50,592 nt of DNA from positions 1 to 50,592 of the IMG/VR virus record IMGVR_UViG_3300032278_004048. One strand, given 5' to 3'. The DNA is from a virus. Shown in pieces: positions 20,964-29,454 of this stretch (position 1 is its first letter; every line of letters begins with the position of its first letter). A program made the translations under genes and the position numbers. The notes under the pieces are model-generated. The model saw only the letters and a list, made by a program, of their open reading frames with translations, was not told the origin of the DNA and made no database searches.

Positions 20964-22157
20964 GTGAATAACATCCAACAAAGAACTGATTCTTTTTTTA
21001 AAGAGCTTGAAATTTTTTGTGATCAGCAACGAGAAAATAAACTAATCTTAGCGGATCACAGCAATATTAGCAATATTTCGTTTGTTGAAACATACCGAGC
21101 TTTTATAGATTTTAATTTTAGTGATTCTGTGATAAGAGATTTATTTCTTTCTCAGTTAGAATCAATACAGGCTTACAGCCCTACTGCCGCGGCATACTTT
21201 CCATTTTTTTGCCAGATCTTTATCGACAAAAACTTTGATCAAAAACACGAAGACTTAGAACTAATAACTGAAGAGCCTAGTGCTAAAGCTATAGCGGATA
21301 TCTTAAAAAGCGCATTCAGGTATTCAAGCTTGATAAAAGCAGAAGATGCTGAATGCATCTTTCAAAAAAACGGGTTTGTTTCTAATTTTGATATCAAACC
21401 ATCAAACGGTTTTCAGACGGCATGTGTTTTTAATTCTGGGTATCACATAGGTGGGTCAATCCCGAAGATGATTAGTAAGTATTTTGATCTAAGCTTAGAA
21501 TCGCTGATTGATTACTCGCTGATAGTCTACGATGGTTACATTCAAGAAGTATCTGAGCTCAATAAGATTCTGTCAATATCTAATTCTCACAAAGAGAAAT
21601 TTTTCATAATATGCCAGGGATCAAGCAAAGATGTTCAGTATACTTGCTCTGTCAATAAGAGTATGCAGAAAACTGATGTTTTGATATTTCATCCCGTGCT
21701 TTCTTTCTGGTCAGAGCAAAGTGATTATGTTTGTAAGAATTCGGGAAACGTAAAATACGGATCCGAAACCGGTATTCTTTTAAGCAGCGTAGAACCAGAA
21801 TCTTTAAACCGCTTAAATTTACTTAGCAATGATGCCGGCATTTTTATTAAAGATAAGAAGTTTGGTGTTAATAGAGAAGCTAGCACTTCATTTTACATAT
21901 CCGAAAATCACGTTGGAAAAAAAGGGTTAATAGAAGATCAGCTTAACTTTTTGAAAGCAACATTGCAGCAAATTGCAACGTGCGGGATCGTTAAAAATAG
22001 CAATGTTTTAGAGACTACCGGATCAGATATTAATAAACTGACCGGTTTAAACTCAGATTATCATCCAGCTTTTGCAGTTTTTAGAGCCATGAATGAAGCT
22101 AATAAGCTAATAGATAAGATACTTAATATCGGGTACATCATTAGAAAAGAAAACTGA
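20964..22157 (+). CDS. Divergent GroEL-like chaperonin (397 aa)
   Basis: GTG start. The middle part resembles the GroEL apical domain: GGSIPKMISKYF (compare the substrate-binding lip), YSLIVYDGYIQEVSELNKIL, KFFIICQGSSKDV and the TCSVNKSMQKTDVLIFHP segment, matching the order of strands 'DKKISNIRELLPVL / KPLLIIAEDVEGEAL'. A long helix with NFLKATLQQIATCG corresponds to the intermediate region. The equatorial ATP-binding motifs (GDGTTT) are not visible, so it may not hydrolyse ATP normally. Phage chaperonins can help fold the major capsid protein. The assignment is by pattern only. Confidence 0.5.
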   Translation: MNNIQQRTDSFFKELEIFCDQQRENKLILADHSNISNISFVETYRAFIDFNFSDSVIRDLFLSQLESIQAYSPTAAAYFPFFCQIFIDKNFDQKHEDLELITEEPSAKAIADILKSAFRYSSLIKAEDAECIFQKNGFVSNFDIKPSNGFQTACVFNSGYHIGGSIPKMISKYFDLSLESLIDYSLIVYDGYIQEVSELNKILSISNSHKEKFFIICQGSSKDVQYTCSVNKSMQKTDVLIFHPVLSFWSEQSDYVCKNSGNVKYGSETGILLSSVEPESLNRLNLLSNDAGIFIKDKKFGVNREASTSFYISENHVGKKGLIEDQLNFLKATLQQIATCGIVKNSNVLETTGSDINKLTGLNSDYHPAFAVFRAMNEANKLIDKILNIGYIIRKEN

Positions 22158-22158
22158 C

Positions 22159-22623
22159 ATGATTCAAGAGGGTTGGAAAAATTCTTATGGTAAAGAGTTT
22201 AGCTTTCATGAGATGATTGAAATAATCAAAAGATTTCCAACCGTTCAAATACATGTCGGAACTGATTCTCACTTTAGGGCTGACAAGCTGGTGTTTGCGA
22301 CTGTTATCGCTATTTACTCTCCGGGTTTGTGTTCTCGGTATTTTTTTAAAAGAACGAAAGAATCAAGAAATAAAGATATACCTCTTCGAATGCGTCTTCT
22401 TAGAGAAGTTCAAGATTCAATAACGGTGGCTATAGAAGTTCAAGAATACTTTAACGAAAGCAGAAAAATATCAGTGCATGCAGATATTAGCGAAAATAAA
22501 AAAAACAAAAGCAGTATCGTCTGTGATCAAGCTAAAAACTGGATCAGAGCAATGGGCTTTGAGTGTAAGATGAAACCGATATCATGGGCATCATCATCTA
22601 TCGCAGATTTACACGCCAAATAA
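22159..22623 (+). CDS. YkuK-like ribonuclease H fold protein (154 aa)
   Basis: Residues 29-45 (TVQIHVGTDSHF) hold the first Asp of an RNase H-like active site, followed by VFATVIAIYS as the second strand. ISVHADISENKKNKSS carries a second Asp/Glu pair, and the C-terminal SWASSSIADLHAK has another Asp. This matches the DUF458/YkuK family, a compact RNase H-fold group found in bacteria and many phages. The likely action is on RNA or DNA ends, but substrates are not established. It follows the chaperonin-like gene after one base. Confidence 0.75.
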   Translation: MIQEGWKNSYGKEFSFHEMIEIIKRFPTVQIHVGTDSHFRADKLVFATVIAIYSPGLCSRYFFKRTKESRNKDIPLRMRLLREVQDSITVAIEVQEYFNESRKISVHADISENKKNKSSIVCDQAKNWIRAMGFECKMKPISWASSSIADLHAK

Positions 22624-22641
22624 AAACAATAAATTAAACTT

Positions 22642-23112
22642 ATGGATTCAGTCAATCACTTAATAGAGTGTCAATGCATTTTACCACAATACAAAAGATT
22701 TGAAGATCCTCCCTTTCATAAGTTTGTCGTGTTTTCTGTCATCGATGAATCAGATTCTGTTTTGGAAAAATTTTCGCAATGTAACAACTGCGGGATCGTT
22801 CACCGGGTTTATGATATCTGTAAATCTGATATTTCTTTTGGTCGCGAGTCGCTTAACAGTTTACCGACCAAAGAAGACTTCTCTCTAATGTTACCATCGA
22901 GCGTATCTGATATGCTTAACAGTTACAGTTGTGATCTTTACAAATGGGAGAATATTGCGTTCATCATCAACAACGAAAAAGTCGGAAACAAAATAATCTT
23001 AGCTAAAGACGAGATAGAGGGAAAAGTACAAGGAAAATTTTTAACGTATAAGGGGGGTGGAAAATTTGTCATAGAACCATTCATATTAAGCTCGGAGGTT
23101 ACCAGTGGATGA
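22642..23112 (+). CDS. Hypothetical zinc-binding protein (156 aa)
   Basis: The N-terminal half has Cys10 and Cys12 (ECQC), then CNNCGIVHRVYDICK, consistent with one bound zinc in a treble-clef or rubredoxin-like knuckle. The second half is beta-rich (AFIINNEKVGNKIILAK, KVQGKFLTYKGGGKF), perhaps a small barrel. Proteins of this kind are common as orphans in T4-like marine phages, but I cannot name a function. The 3' end overlaps the next start by eight bases. Confidence 0.65.
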   Translation: MDSVNHLIECQCILPQYKRFEDPPFHKFVVFSVIDESDSVLEKFSQCNNCGIVHRVYDICKSDISFGRESLNSLPTKEDFSLMLPSSVSDMLNSYSCDLYKWENIAFIINNEKVGNKIILAKDEIEGKVQGKFLTYKGGGKFVIEPFILSSEVTSG

Positions 23113-23311
23113 TTTAAAAGAAACCGCCAAAAGCTTATCTAAATGCCGAGAAATTAAAGCTGAGATTTTACGATACGGTATAAAACAATTAGAAATTGAA
23201 CAGCTAATAAAACTTTTAGCTATGGAACTTGTGGATAGAGAGAAGATGTTATCCATAATTTCAGCTTTAGAACAAGGTAGTTCAGCTAGTATATTGATAC
23301 CGGAGGATTGA
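23105..23311 (+). CDS. Small helical protein (68 aa)
   Basis: GTG start at 23105 with cGGAGGttacca upstream. The product is almost wholly helical (ETAKSLSKCREIKAEILRY, EIEQLIKLLAMELVDREKML) and would fit a small dimeric coiled coil. One Cys, no signal peptide, no membrane part. Overlapping coupling with the gene before suggests joint expression. Function unknown. Confidence 0.6.
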   Translation: MDDLKETAKSLSKCREIKAEILRYGIKQLEIEQLIKLLAMELVDREKMLSIISALEQGSSASILIPED

Positions 23312-23316
23312 TTAAA

Positions 23317-23499
23317 ATGGAAAACAGCTTGGTTAACAAATGGCAAGAATTAAAAACACTCATTGAAAGCTTAGAAGTTGATATCATCAAAAACGCGAAT
23401 GGTAATGCTTCTGCTGGAGTTAGAGCACGACGAGGGTTAAGAGCTCTCAAGGGCGAAGCTTCTTCGCTAGTTAAGATTTCACTAGAAAAAGATAAATAA
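23317..23499 (+). CDS. Histone H1/Hc1-like protein (60 aa)
   Basis: ATG at 23317 follows cGGAGGattgatta. Residues 8-45 (WQELKTLIESLEVDIIK, then GNASAGVRARRGLRALKG) match the core of bacterial Hc1-like histones, whose signature is a helix followed by GNxAAGxRxRKxxxxLK. These small proteins bind DNA and compact nucleoids; phage copies may pack the genome or silence host DNA. The Lys/Ala-rich tail of chlamydial Hc1 is missing, but short forms without it occur in other bacteria. Confidence 0.65.
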   Translation: MENSLVNKWQELKTLIESLEVDIIKNANGNASAGVRARRGLRALKGEASSLVKISLEKDK

Positions 23500-23500
23500 A

Positions 23501-23547
23501 GACAAACTCTGGCGCCGACTCACCAACTCAAGGATTAAGAGTTTGTT
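23501..23547. terminator. Inverted repeat between converging genes
   Basis: ACAAACTCT 23502-23510 is the reverse complement of AGAGTTTGT 23538-23546, with one more G-U pair outside and a 27-base loop containing the palindrome GGCGCC. It lies just after the + strand Hc1-like gene and covers the end of the - strand gene, where a two-way terminator would be expected. The loop is long and the T tract on the + side (TTCTTTTTAA, 23564 on) lies some distance away, so this is only moderately convincing. Confidence 0.4.
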
Positions 23548-23779
23548 CAAAACTCAAAAGTTTCTTTTTAATCGATTTTTCTATTTGACAGATTCTCATC
23601 CTAGTAACACCGAAAATATCACCAATCTCTTGAAGGGTCTTTGGACCCTCTTCAGCAGATATCAAAGTACAGTTCTGATTACAAGAATAATTAATCCAGT
23701 AACGACACGTCGTCTTTTGACACGGGACTTCAAATTTCTTGTGAGCATTAAAACATGTTAATTCGCTTTCTTTTTTCAT
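23528..23779 (-). CDS. Sigma-region-4-like HTH protein with Cys cluster (83 aa)
   Basis: The ATG at 23779 is preferred, with GGAG 13 bases upstream; a GTG 21 bases earlier is possible. The C-terminal part, GPKTLQEIGDIFGVTRMRICQIEKS, is the helix-turn-helix of sigma-70 region 4 (the -35 reader). The N-terminal part has a Cys set (LTCF, VPCQKTTC, YSCNQNC) likely to bind zinc. It lacks region 2, so it cannot be a full sigma factor and may instead bind -35-like DNA or host polymerase as a regulator. It is one of three genes on the - strand. Confidence 0.7.
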   Translation of the reverse strand: MKKESELTCFNAHKKFEVPCQKTTCRYWINYSCNQNCTLISAEEGPKTLQEIGDIFGVTRMRICQIEKSIKKKLLSFEQTLNP

Positions 23780-23852
23780 TAAAACAATATTACTCCACAC
23801 CTTCTTACATAAATGATAACTTTAATTTTGCAAATTTACAGAGAGAACACTC

Positions 23853-25139
23853 GTGAAAAGAAAAACTTTCGTTTTAGATACTAACGTACTGCTATATGAT
23901 AAAACATCAATACACTCATTTCCTGGCAACGATGTTGTTATACCACTGCTAGTGTTAGATGAGCTTGATCGATTCAAGGAAAAACCCGGAGTGGTGGGAG
24001 AAGCTGCTCGATATGTCAACCGGCTGCTAGATAGCTTTCGAGAAATAGGAAGATTAGATCACGGTATTGAATTACCGGAAGAATATTCTAGAAAACAGAC
24101 AATCAGGGTCATTATCGGAGAACACGCTGCACCGTTTGGATTGACGGACAATCACGGTGATAACCTGATAATTGCTGCAACGTTATCCGAGGGAAGGGAA
24201 CACCCAAAAAAGCCAATCATCTTAGTCACCAAAGATATTAACCTTCGAGTCAAGTGCGATGCGCTAGGGATAAGATCAGAAGATTATTACAAAGATCACA
24301 TAACGAGTGAAGATGCCGAGTATCGTGGTTTCCAAGAATTGCTTATGGAACAAGAAGAAGTTGATTTATTCTATCAACAAGGATTTTTAGAGATAGGTGA
24401 TTCTGGGTATTTCCCTAACGAGTATATAGTTGTCAACCCAGGAAAACATGCGACAATTCTAGCTAGGTACAGAGATGGTCTGTTACACAATCTAGTAGGT
24501 CCACCCGGTCGGATAGGGAACATAGTCGCAAAGAACAAAGAACAAAGCTTCGCTATCGATGCTCTGATGCAAGATATACCGCTAGTCACAATGACTGGTA
24601 TCGCCGGATCCGGAAAGACGTTTTTGACTTTATTGGCCGCGATGGACGGGGCGATGTCAAAAAAATACAGCAGGATCGTGATCAGTAGATCGATAATGCC
24701 GGTCGGACAAGATATCGGGTTCTTACCCGGGGACTTGAATGAAAAAATGGATCCGTGGCTGGCTCCGATCAAAGATAATTTTCAGACAATGTTTAACGAT
24801 ATAACTTATTTTGAAGCCATGAAAGAAAAGGGGCAGATCGAGGTTGCTCCGTTAGCGTTTATTCGTGGTCGATCTTTTAATAATTCTTTTGTTATCGTTG
24901 ACGAAGCCCAGAACGCGACAGTCCACGAGTTAAAGACTCTTATCACTCGAGTCGGCAAGGACTCAAAGATAGTCTTGCTGGGTGACACAGACCAAATTGA
25001 TACACCATACATTGACAAAGTATCTAATGGGTTATCGATAATGGTTGATCGATTTAAGAAGACAAAACTGTCCGCGCACATCCACATCCCCCACGGGCAG
25101 AGATCGGAGCTAGCTACTTTGGCATCAAACATCTTATAA
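23853..25139 (+). CDS. phoH: PIN-PhoH fusion ATPase (428 aa)
   Basis: GTG start at 23853. Residues 1-140 form a PIN nuclease domain (FVLDTNVLLYD with D9, LDELDRF, and the acidic GDNLIIAAT and LVTKDINLR sites). Residues 230-428 form a PhoH ATPase with Walker A GIAGSGKT (249-256) and Walker B VIVDEAQN (D350, E351). This two-part type (PhoH2) is known as an RNA helicase/nuclease in bacteria; phoH genes are widespread in marine phages. The gene stands alone on the + strand, facing away from the sigma-like gene. Confidence 0.9.
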   Translation: MKRKTFVLDTNVLLYDKTSIHSFPGNDVVIPLLVLDELDRFKEKPGVVGEAARYVNRLLDSFREIGRLDHGIELPEEYSRKQTIRVIIGEHAAPFGLTDNHGDNLIIAATLSEGREHPKKPIILVTKDINLRVKCDALGIRSEDYYKDHITSEDAEYRGFQELLMEQEEVDLFYQQGFLEIGDSGYFPNEYIVVNPGKHATILARYRDGLLHNLVGPPGRIGNIVAKNKEQSFAIDALMQDIPLVTMTGIAGSGKTFLTLLAAMDGAMSKKYSRIVISRSIMPVGQDIGFLPGDLNEKMDPWLAPIKDNFQTMFNDITYFEAMKEKGQIEVAPLAFIRGRSFNNSFVIVDEAQNATVHELKTLITRVGKDSKIVLLGDTDQIDTPYIDKVSNGLSIMVDRFKKTKLSAHIHIPHGQRSELATLASNIL

Positions 25140-25164
25140 ACATAATTACTTATAGGAGTTTACC

Positions 25165-25611
25165 ATGGCAAGCAACGACAACAAGTCAACAACATTCAAG
25201 AAATACGATCGAAACAGATTTCGAAAAATCTATCCAGTAAATCGACAGCCGGCTAGCAATTCTTTTCGAAGCAATGAGTCGGTGGTAATGGAAAGCTTAT
25301 CGATACCGTTTTACGCAAACGCTGGTGAGCACGGTGTTGAGGGTGTCACACGTGGATCTATATCCGCGACGGGAGCTTTAAAAGAGGTGTACACGAAGAT
25401 ACCGACAGTCATGGTATCAACGAAAATCCCACCGGCAGCTGAATTTAATGCCATGGCCGCGGCCGAACAAACTATGATCAGAGATACGATGAACGTTAGC
25501 TTGTTCATTTCAACAATCACTCTTAACGCTGATGGGAAAGTTGAATTTACAATCGAGGCTAGTGACTGGTTTGCCGGCGATGCGGCGGTCACGGTATTGG
25601 GATTGGGTTAA
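25165..25611 (+). CDS. Probable virion protein, fibre block (148 aa)
   Basis: Good ribosome binding site (taGGAGtttacc). The N-terminus is basic and polar; from about residue 40 the protein is beta-rich with VMESLSIPFYANAGEHG and LFISTITLNADGKVEFTIEAS. It opens a block of four closely spaced genes ending with the two giant fibres, and the last base of its stop is the first base of the next start. A tail or fibre accessory role is inferred from place alone. Confidence 0.6.
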   Translation: MASNDNKSTTFKKYDRNRFRKIYPVNRQPASNSFRSNESVVMESLSIPFYANAGEHGVEGVTRGSISATGALKEVYTKIPTVMVSTKIPPAAEFNAMAAAEQTMIRDTMNVSLFISTITLNADGKVEFTIEASDWFAGDAAVTVLGLG

Positions 25612-25880
25612 TGGCGGATTTTAACCAATCGCAAGTTGAGACAGGACGGGTGACTTTCACAGCTGGATATGCTGCAGAGGTGGATGATAAGCTGCAAGTA
25701 ACTTTCAAGTCCAAGTTTAATTACGTACCGAACGTATCGATCATAATTGAGAACTCAAACAAGGTAGCAATTGCAGATAATATCAACACAGTCGGGTTTG
25801 AGTTAATACTTAGCGATAGTGGGTTTGATAACGAATTGGAAACTTTTGTCGTTCACTACATGGCAGTATCAGTTTTTTAA
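25611..25880 (+). CDS. Probable virion protein, beta-rich (89 aa)
   Basis: Short protein that is almost entirely alternating strands (RVTFTAGYAAEVDDKLQVTFKS, VSIIIENSNKVAIAD, ETFVVHYMAVSVF). The shape is typical of small domains attached to phage fibres or neck parts. Its VTF...Y.P.V plan resembles H-type lectin-like modules found in fibre proteins, but that is a weak match. It lies ten bases before the giant fibre gene. Confidence 0.55.
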   Translation: MADFNQSQVETGRVTFTAGYAAEVDDKLQVTFKSKFNYVPNVSIIIENSNKVAIADNINTVGFELILSDSGFDNELETFVVHYMAVSVF

Positions 25881-25889
25881 GGAAAGAAA

Positions 25890-28800
25890 ATGGCTAGAGA
25901 TTTTAGAGCAAAAAATATAAGAACATCGCTAGTGATAGGATCGGGTTCTATCGATGCTGTTGCTAGCCCACAATTGCGGCTGGCTTTCTACCCGAAAGAA
26001 AGGGCAACTAACCACGACGGTGCACGAACTGATTTTAATCTCTCAGCAGATGCTATCGGTGACGATGTCTGGTGCGTATTCGGTTCTTCGCTAGCCAACG
26101 GTGCTGGAGATCCTGCTGGCGAGTTTCCTAATCCAGATTTTAACACAGAACATACCGGAAATGAAAGAGCTAATGGATCTTCTGTTCTCTTTACTGGCAA
26201 TTTAGTAGTTAGCGGTAGTCTTTATGCTGAGCGCCAGATTATCGAAGTTGATAACACAACTAACGGAGATTTTTATACTCCCACAAACTCTGCTCATTAT
26301 CTAGCTGGTGGGTTTGGATCAACTGGCGTTACGATTGCAAATACTGGAGACATATCAACTAACGGTTTTGTTAGGACTGGAATACTAAAAAACGTTTCAG
26401 CTAACCTAGATGTTAAAACCGAAACTAGCGGTGATGTTCATATCAACCCGCAATCTGGTATTACGAAATTTATGGTAAACGGTGATGCGGATGATTTATG
26501 CACCCTGACTGTTGCCGCCGGTTCTGGAGCAACAACTATAGCTACAGCAGATGCTGGTGCTACAGCGGGTCATCTTACCCTCGACATCGATGGTGATATA
26601 AATCTAGATGCTGAAACTGGTATAGTTTCTCTTAAAGATAATGGCGTTCAATTTCTTAAATTCGTAAACAATTCTGCAGATGTTGAAATCCACAACGGGG
26701 CAGCTGATAAAGATATTATTTTTAAAGATGCCGGTGGCGAAGAAGTTTTTAGAATGGATGGTGGTCTAGAATCTCTCCTCGTGGCATCCACTAAAAAACT
26801 TATGCTTGGTGCAGCTGAAGAATACCTCTCCGGTGATGGGACTGATATTAACATCGGTGTTGGTGAAGGGGGCAATATCAATATACCGCAAGATATCGGT
26901 CTTATGTTTGGTGCTGATACTGAGAATATCGAGGGCAAAGGTAGCGGTAAGCTTTTAATTAATGCCAACACAGAAATAGAGGTTGGGACGGGGATGTTGG
27001 ATATCAACTGTGCGACGGGAGTCACTATCGATACAGGGATAACAACGATAACTTCAGCGATTGCTTCAATAATCTCAAACTCTTCCCTAACGCTAGCATC
27101 AACGGGGGCGAAGAAAGGTATTCTATTAAGAGATACTGGGATTCATATAGGTCCAGCGGCCGGGGGAGCAGGCGTCGCTACAATTGCAGCTTCTGGTTCG
27201 CCGATTAGAATATGGAAAGCTACGGGGACAGCGAAGCATGCCGATGGAGGTAGCACTAGCCACGCGGATTTTCCTTTTAATAATGGGGCTGATATTGCTG
27301 GTACAGGTGCTGGAACCCTGATGATCTCAAACCGAACTAGTCTAGATGGGAGCAGCGAAGCTAACGGTGTTATATACCTAGACGGTTCAGTGCTTATCGG
27401 CGGGCTTACAGCTGACAACCTTACAGTTACTGGTAACCTCGAAGTTCAGGGCACAAGCACTACGCTTAACGTTTCAACGATGACAGTCGTTGATCCTATT
27501 ATCAACATTGGTGGGATCGATGACGGTGCTGCACCCGTTGGCGCTACAACAAAAGATAGAGGGATAGCTTTTCAGTATTACGATTCAGCTGCAAGGGTTG
27601 GATTTCTTGGTTGGGATGACGATCAAGAAGTTTTAGCTTTTATACCTCGGGCAACTATTAATGCAGAGGTAGTTTCGGGTGACTTAGGAACAGCGAGGTT
27701 TGGTAAAGTTGAATACGGTGATAGCGGAACGTATATCAATCAATCCGGGGATGGAAAATTAGTAATTGAATCTGATGATGAGCTTACGCAACAGGCGACT
27801 AATAAGATATATTTTAAACGATTAGGTGATACTGCGCGAGCGGCGGCGTTTCGTGGTTTTTTCACAATTCAAAACGAAAGTTTAGATCCTATCAGTGATG
27901 TTGGCGTACCAGCTAATTATCACCTAAATATTAGATCGAGTAATAGTGGAAATGCCGGTATAGCTTTTACGAATAGTACATCAATTAATGTAAGCGCTGC
28001 AATAATAGCAGAAGACGTAGGTGCTGAGGGTGTGAGCGACCTTCTTTTCTACACAAAGGACGGGACTAATTCTGGGGATGACCCTGTTAAACGTTTGGCT
28101 ATCAAATCTGGTGGTAATATTGGTATAGGCGTTGGCGATCCGGATGCTAAACTAGAAGTGTTTGCAACCACGACCCAACAAAAATGGTCATATGACGCTA
28201 ATAGTTTTGCAACGATGACTGTTGCTGATGCTAGCCATGCAACCTTAGCGACCGGTGAAACAGGCAATTTTATACTAGATTCAGGTGGTAACATTGAGTT
28301 AAATGCCGGTGGTGGAGATATTACGCTTAAAGATGCCGCTAATGTAGCGTTCTCAATCAACGCAGCAGTAGCTAACACCGGTATTTTTAACGATCAGGCA
28401 GGTAATGAAGTCTTTAGGATAACCAACAACCTTGTCAGGATGGCCTCGGGTAAGCAGCTTCAGTTCGCGGATACTGGCGAATATATTTCTGGAAACGGGA
28501 CAGACTTGACAATTGCTTCTGGTGGTGATATCACTTTAACTCCAGCGGGAACAGAAGTCACTATCAGTAATGCCGCTGCGCAGTTGAATTTTAATAGTAA
28601 TGCTCATAAAATTTATAGAAACTCTAACTTTGGTGGCGATGATGTTCTCATGTTTGATGATGCAACAACTGGGCCGCACAGCTTAGAAGCTTTAGCGACT
28701 GTTTCCCTAGCTAGCGGAGATGGTTTTAAGTGGGTTACAGGGACTCCCAATAAAGCAAAAACAATCCACACTATGCTCTTTAATTACGGGGGCGATAATA

Positions 28801-29450
28801 CGGGTTCTGATTGGTTAGACAATCACGCAGGAGCAAGGTATCACTTTTACGTAAAATCTTCAGTTGGTGCTTATGATCAAGTTGGGATAGAGAGTCACTT
28901 AGATTTAATCAAGACATTATCAATAAAAGACTCAACTGGTGGCTCATTGGGAGAAGCAGTCTTTTCTCAAGATGATGCATTCACGAGGATCGGGTTTCAC
29001 GCCGATGGTTCTTACAGTAACGGAGCAGCACCAGCAACGAGAGTGATACAGAAGATCGTGGCTCTGAAAGCTGGTGGAGCAGCTGTTGGAGGATTGTTCT
29101 TAGAAGCAAATCAGTCTCTATTCTTTTCCGATGGAGCGGCTGATACAGCTGTCAATATCCAGCGGGTGTTACTTACCGTTGAAGGCAATGCTAGCCAGAA
29201 ATGTATTCAGACTCAAGGGCACATCCTCCCACAAGCTGATAACAGTTTCAACCTGGGAACAGCTGATCGACGGTTTGCTAACTTGTACACAGGCGACTTA
29301 CACCTCTGCAACGAGGGTGGTGGCAATGATATTGACGGTACGTCTGGCAACTGGACTGTTCAAGAGGGCGAGGATAGTTTATTCGTGATCAATAATAAAA
29401 CGGGAAAGAAGTTTAAGATGATGTTGCAACCGGTAGAGGACGAGGAGTAA
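25890..29450 (+). CDS. Giant tail-fibre-like protein (1186 aa)
   Basis: The N-terminus (ARDFRAKNIRTSLVIGSGS) is the probable virion attachment part. The rest is a long beta-rich shaft with recurring units of the form 'xYxSGNGTDLxIxxGGDIxLxP' (for example near residues 307-330 and 865-885) and many VSGSLYAE or TVTGNLEVQGTS stretches typical of trimeric phage fibres. The end holds ADNSFNLGTADRRFANLYTG, a segment common in marine phage fibres. No S74 protease domain is visible, unlike the next gene. It likely binds host surface glycans or proteins; receptor unknown. Confidence 0.8.
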   Translation: MARDFRAKNIRTSLVIGSGSIDAVASPQLRLAFYPKERATNHDGARTDFNLSADAIGDDVWCVFGSSLANGAGDPAGEFPNPDFNTEHTGNERANGSSVLFTGNLVVSGSLYAERQIIEVDNTTNGDFYTPTNSAHYLAGGFGSTGVTIANTGDISTNGFVRTGILKNVSANLDVKTETSGDVHINPQSGITKFMVNGDADDLCTLTVAAGSGATTIATADAGATAGHLTLDIDGDINLDAETGIVSLKDNGVQFLKFVNNSADVEIHNGAADKDIIFKDAGGEEVFRMDGGLESLLVASTKKLMLGAAEEYLSGDGTDINIGVGEGGNINIPQDIGLMFGADTENIEGKGSGKLLINANTEIEVGTGMLDINCATGVTIDTGITTITSAIASIISNSSLTLASTGAKKGILLRDTGIHIGPAAGGAGVATIAASGSPIRIWKATGTAKHADGGSTSHADFPFNNGADIAGTGAGTLMISNRTSLDGSSEANGVIYLDGSVLIGGLTADNLTVTGNLEVQGTSTTLNVSTMTVVDPIINIGGIDDGAAPVGATTKDRGIAFQYYDSAARVGFLGWDDDQEVLAFIPRATINAEVVSGDLGTARFGKVEYGDSGTYINQSGDGKLVIESDDELTQQATNKIYFKRLGDTARAAAFRGFFTIQNESLDPISDVGVPANYHLNIRSSNSGNAGIAFTNSTSINVSAAIIAEDVGAEGVSDLLFYTKDGTNSGDDPVKRLAIKSGGNIGIGVGDPDAKLEVFATTTQQKWSYDANSFATMTVADASHATLATGETGNFILDSGGNIELNAGGGDITLKDAANVAFSINAAVANTGIFNDQAGNEVFRITNNLVRMASGKQLQFADTGEYISGNGTDLTIASGGDITLTPAGTEVTISNAAAQLNFNSNAHKIYRNSNFGGDDVLMFDDATTGPHSLEALATVSLASGDGFKWVTGTPNKAKTIHTMLFNYGGDNTGSDWLDNHAGARYHFYVKSSVGAYDQVGIESHLDLIKTLSIKDSTGGSLGEAVFSQDDAFTRIGFHADGSYSNGAAPATRVIQKIVALKAGGAAVGGLFLEANQSLFFSDGAADTAVNIQRVLLTVEGNASQKCIQTQGHILPQADNSFNLGTADRRFANLYTGDLHLCNEGGGNDIDGTSGNWTVQEGEDSLFVINNKTGKKFKMMLQPVEDEE

Positions 29451-29454
29451 TAAT

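Noticed and set aside
24374-24772. - strand frame of 132 codons inside the PhoH gene
   Set aside because: A shadow of a strongly conserved ATPase coding region; it has no start signal and no recognisable protein features.
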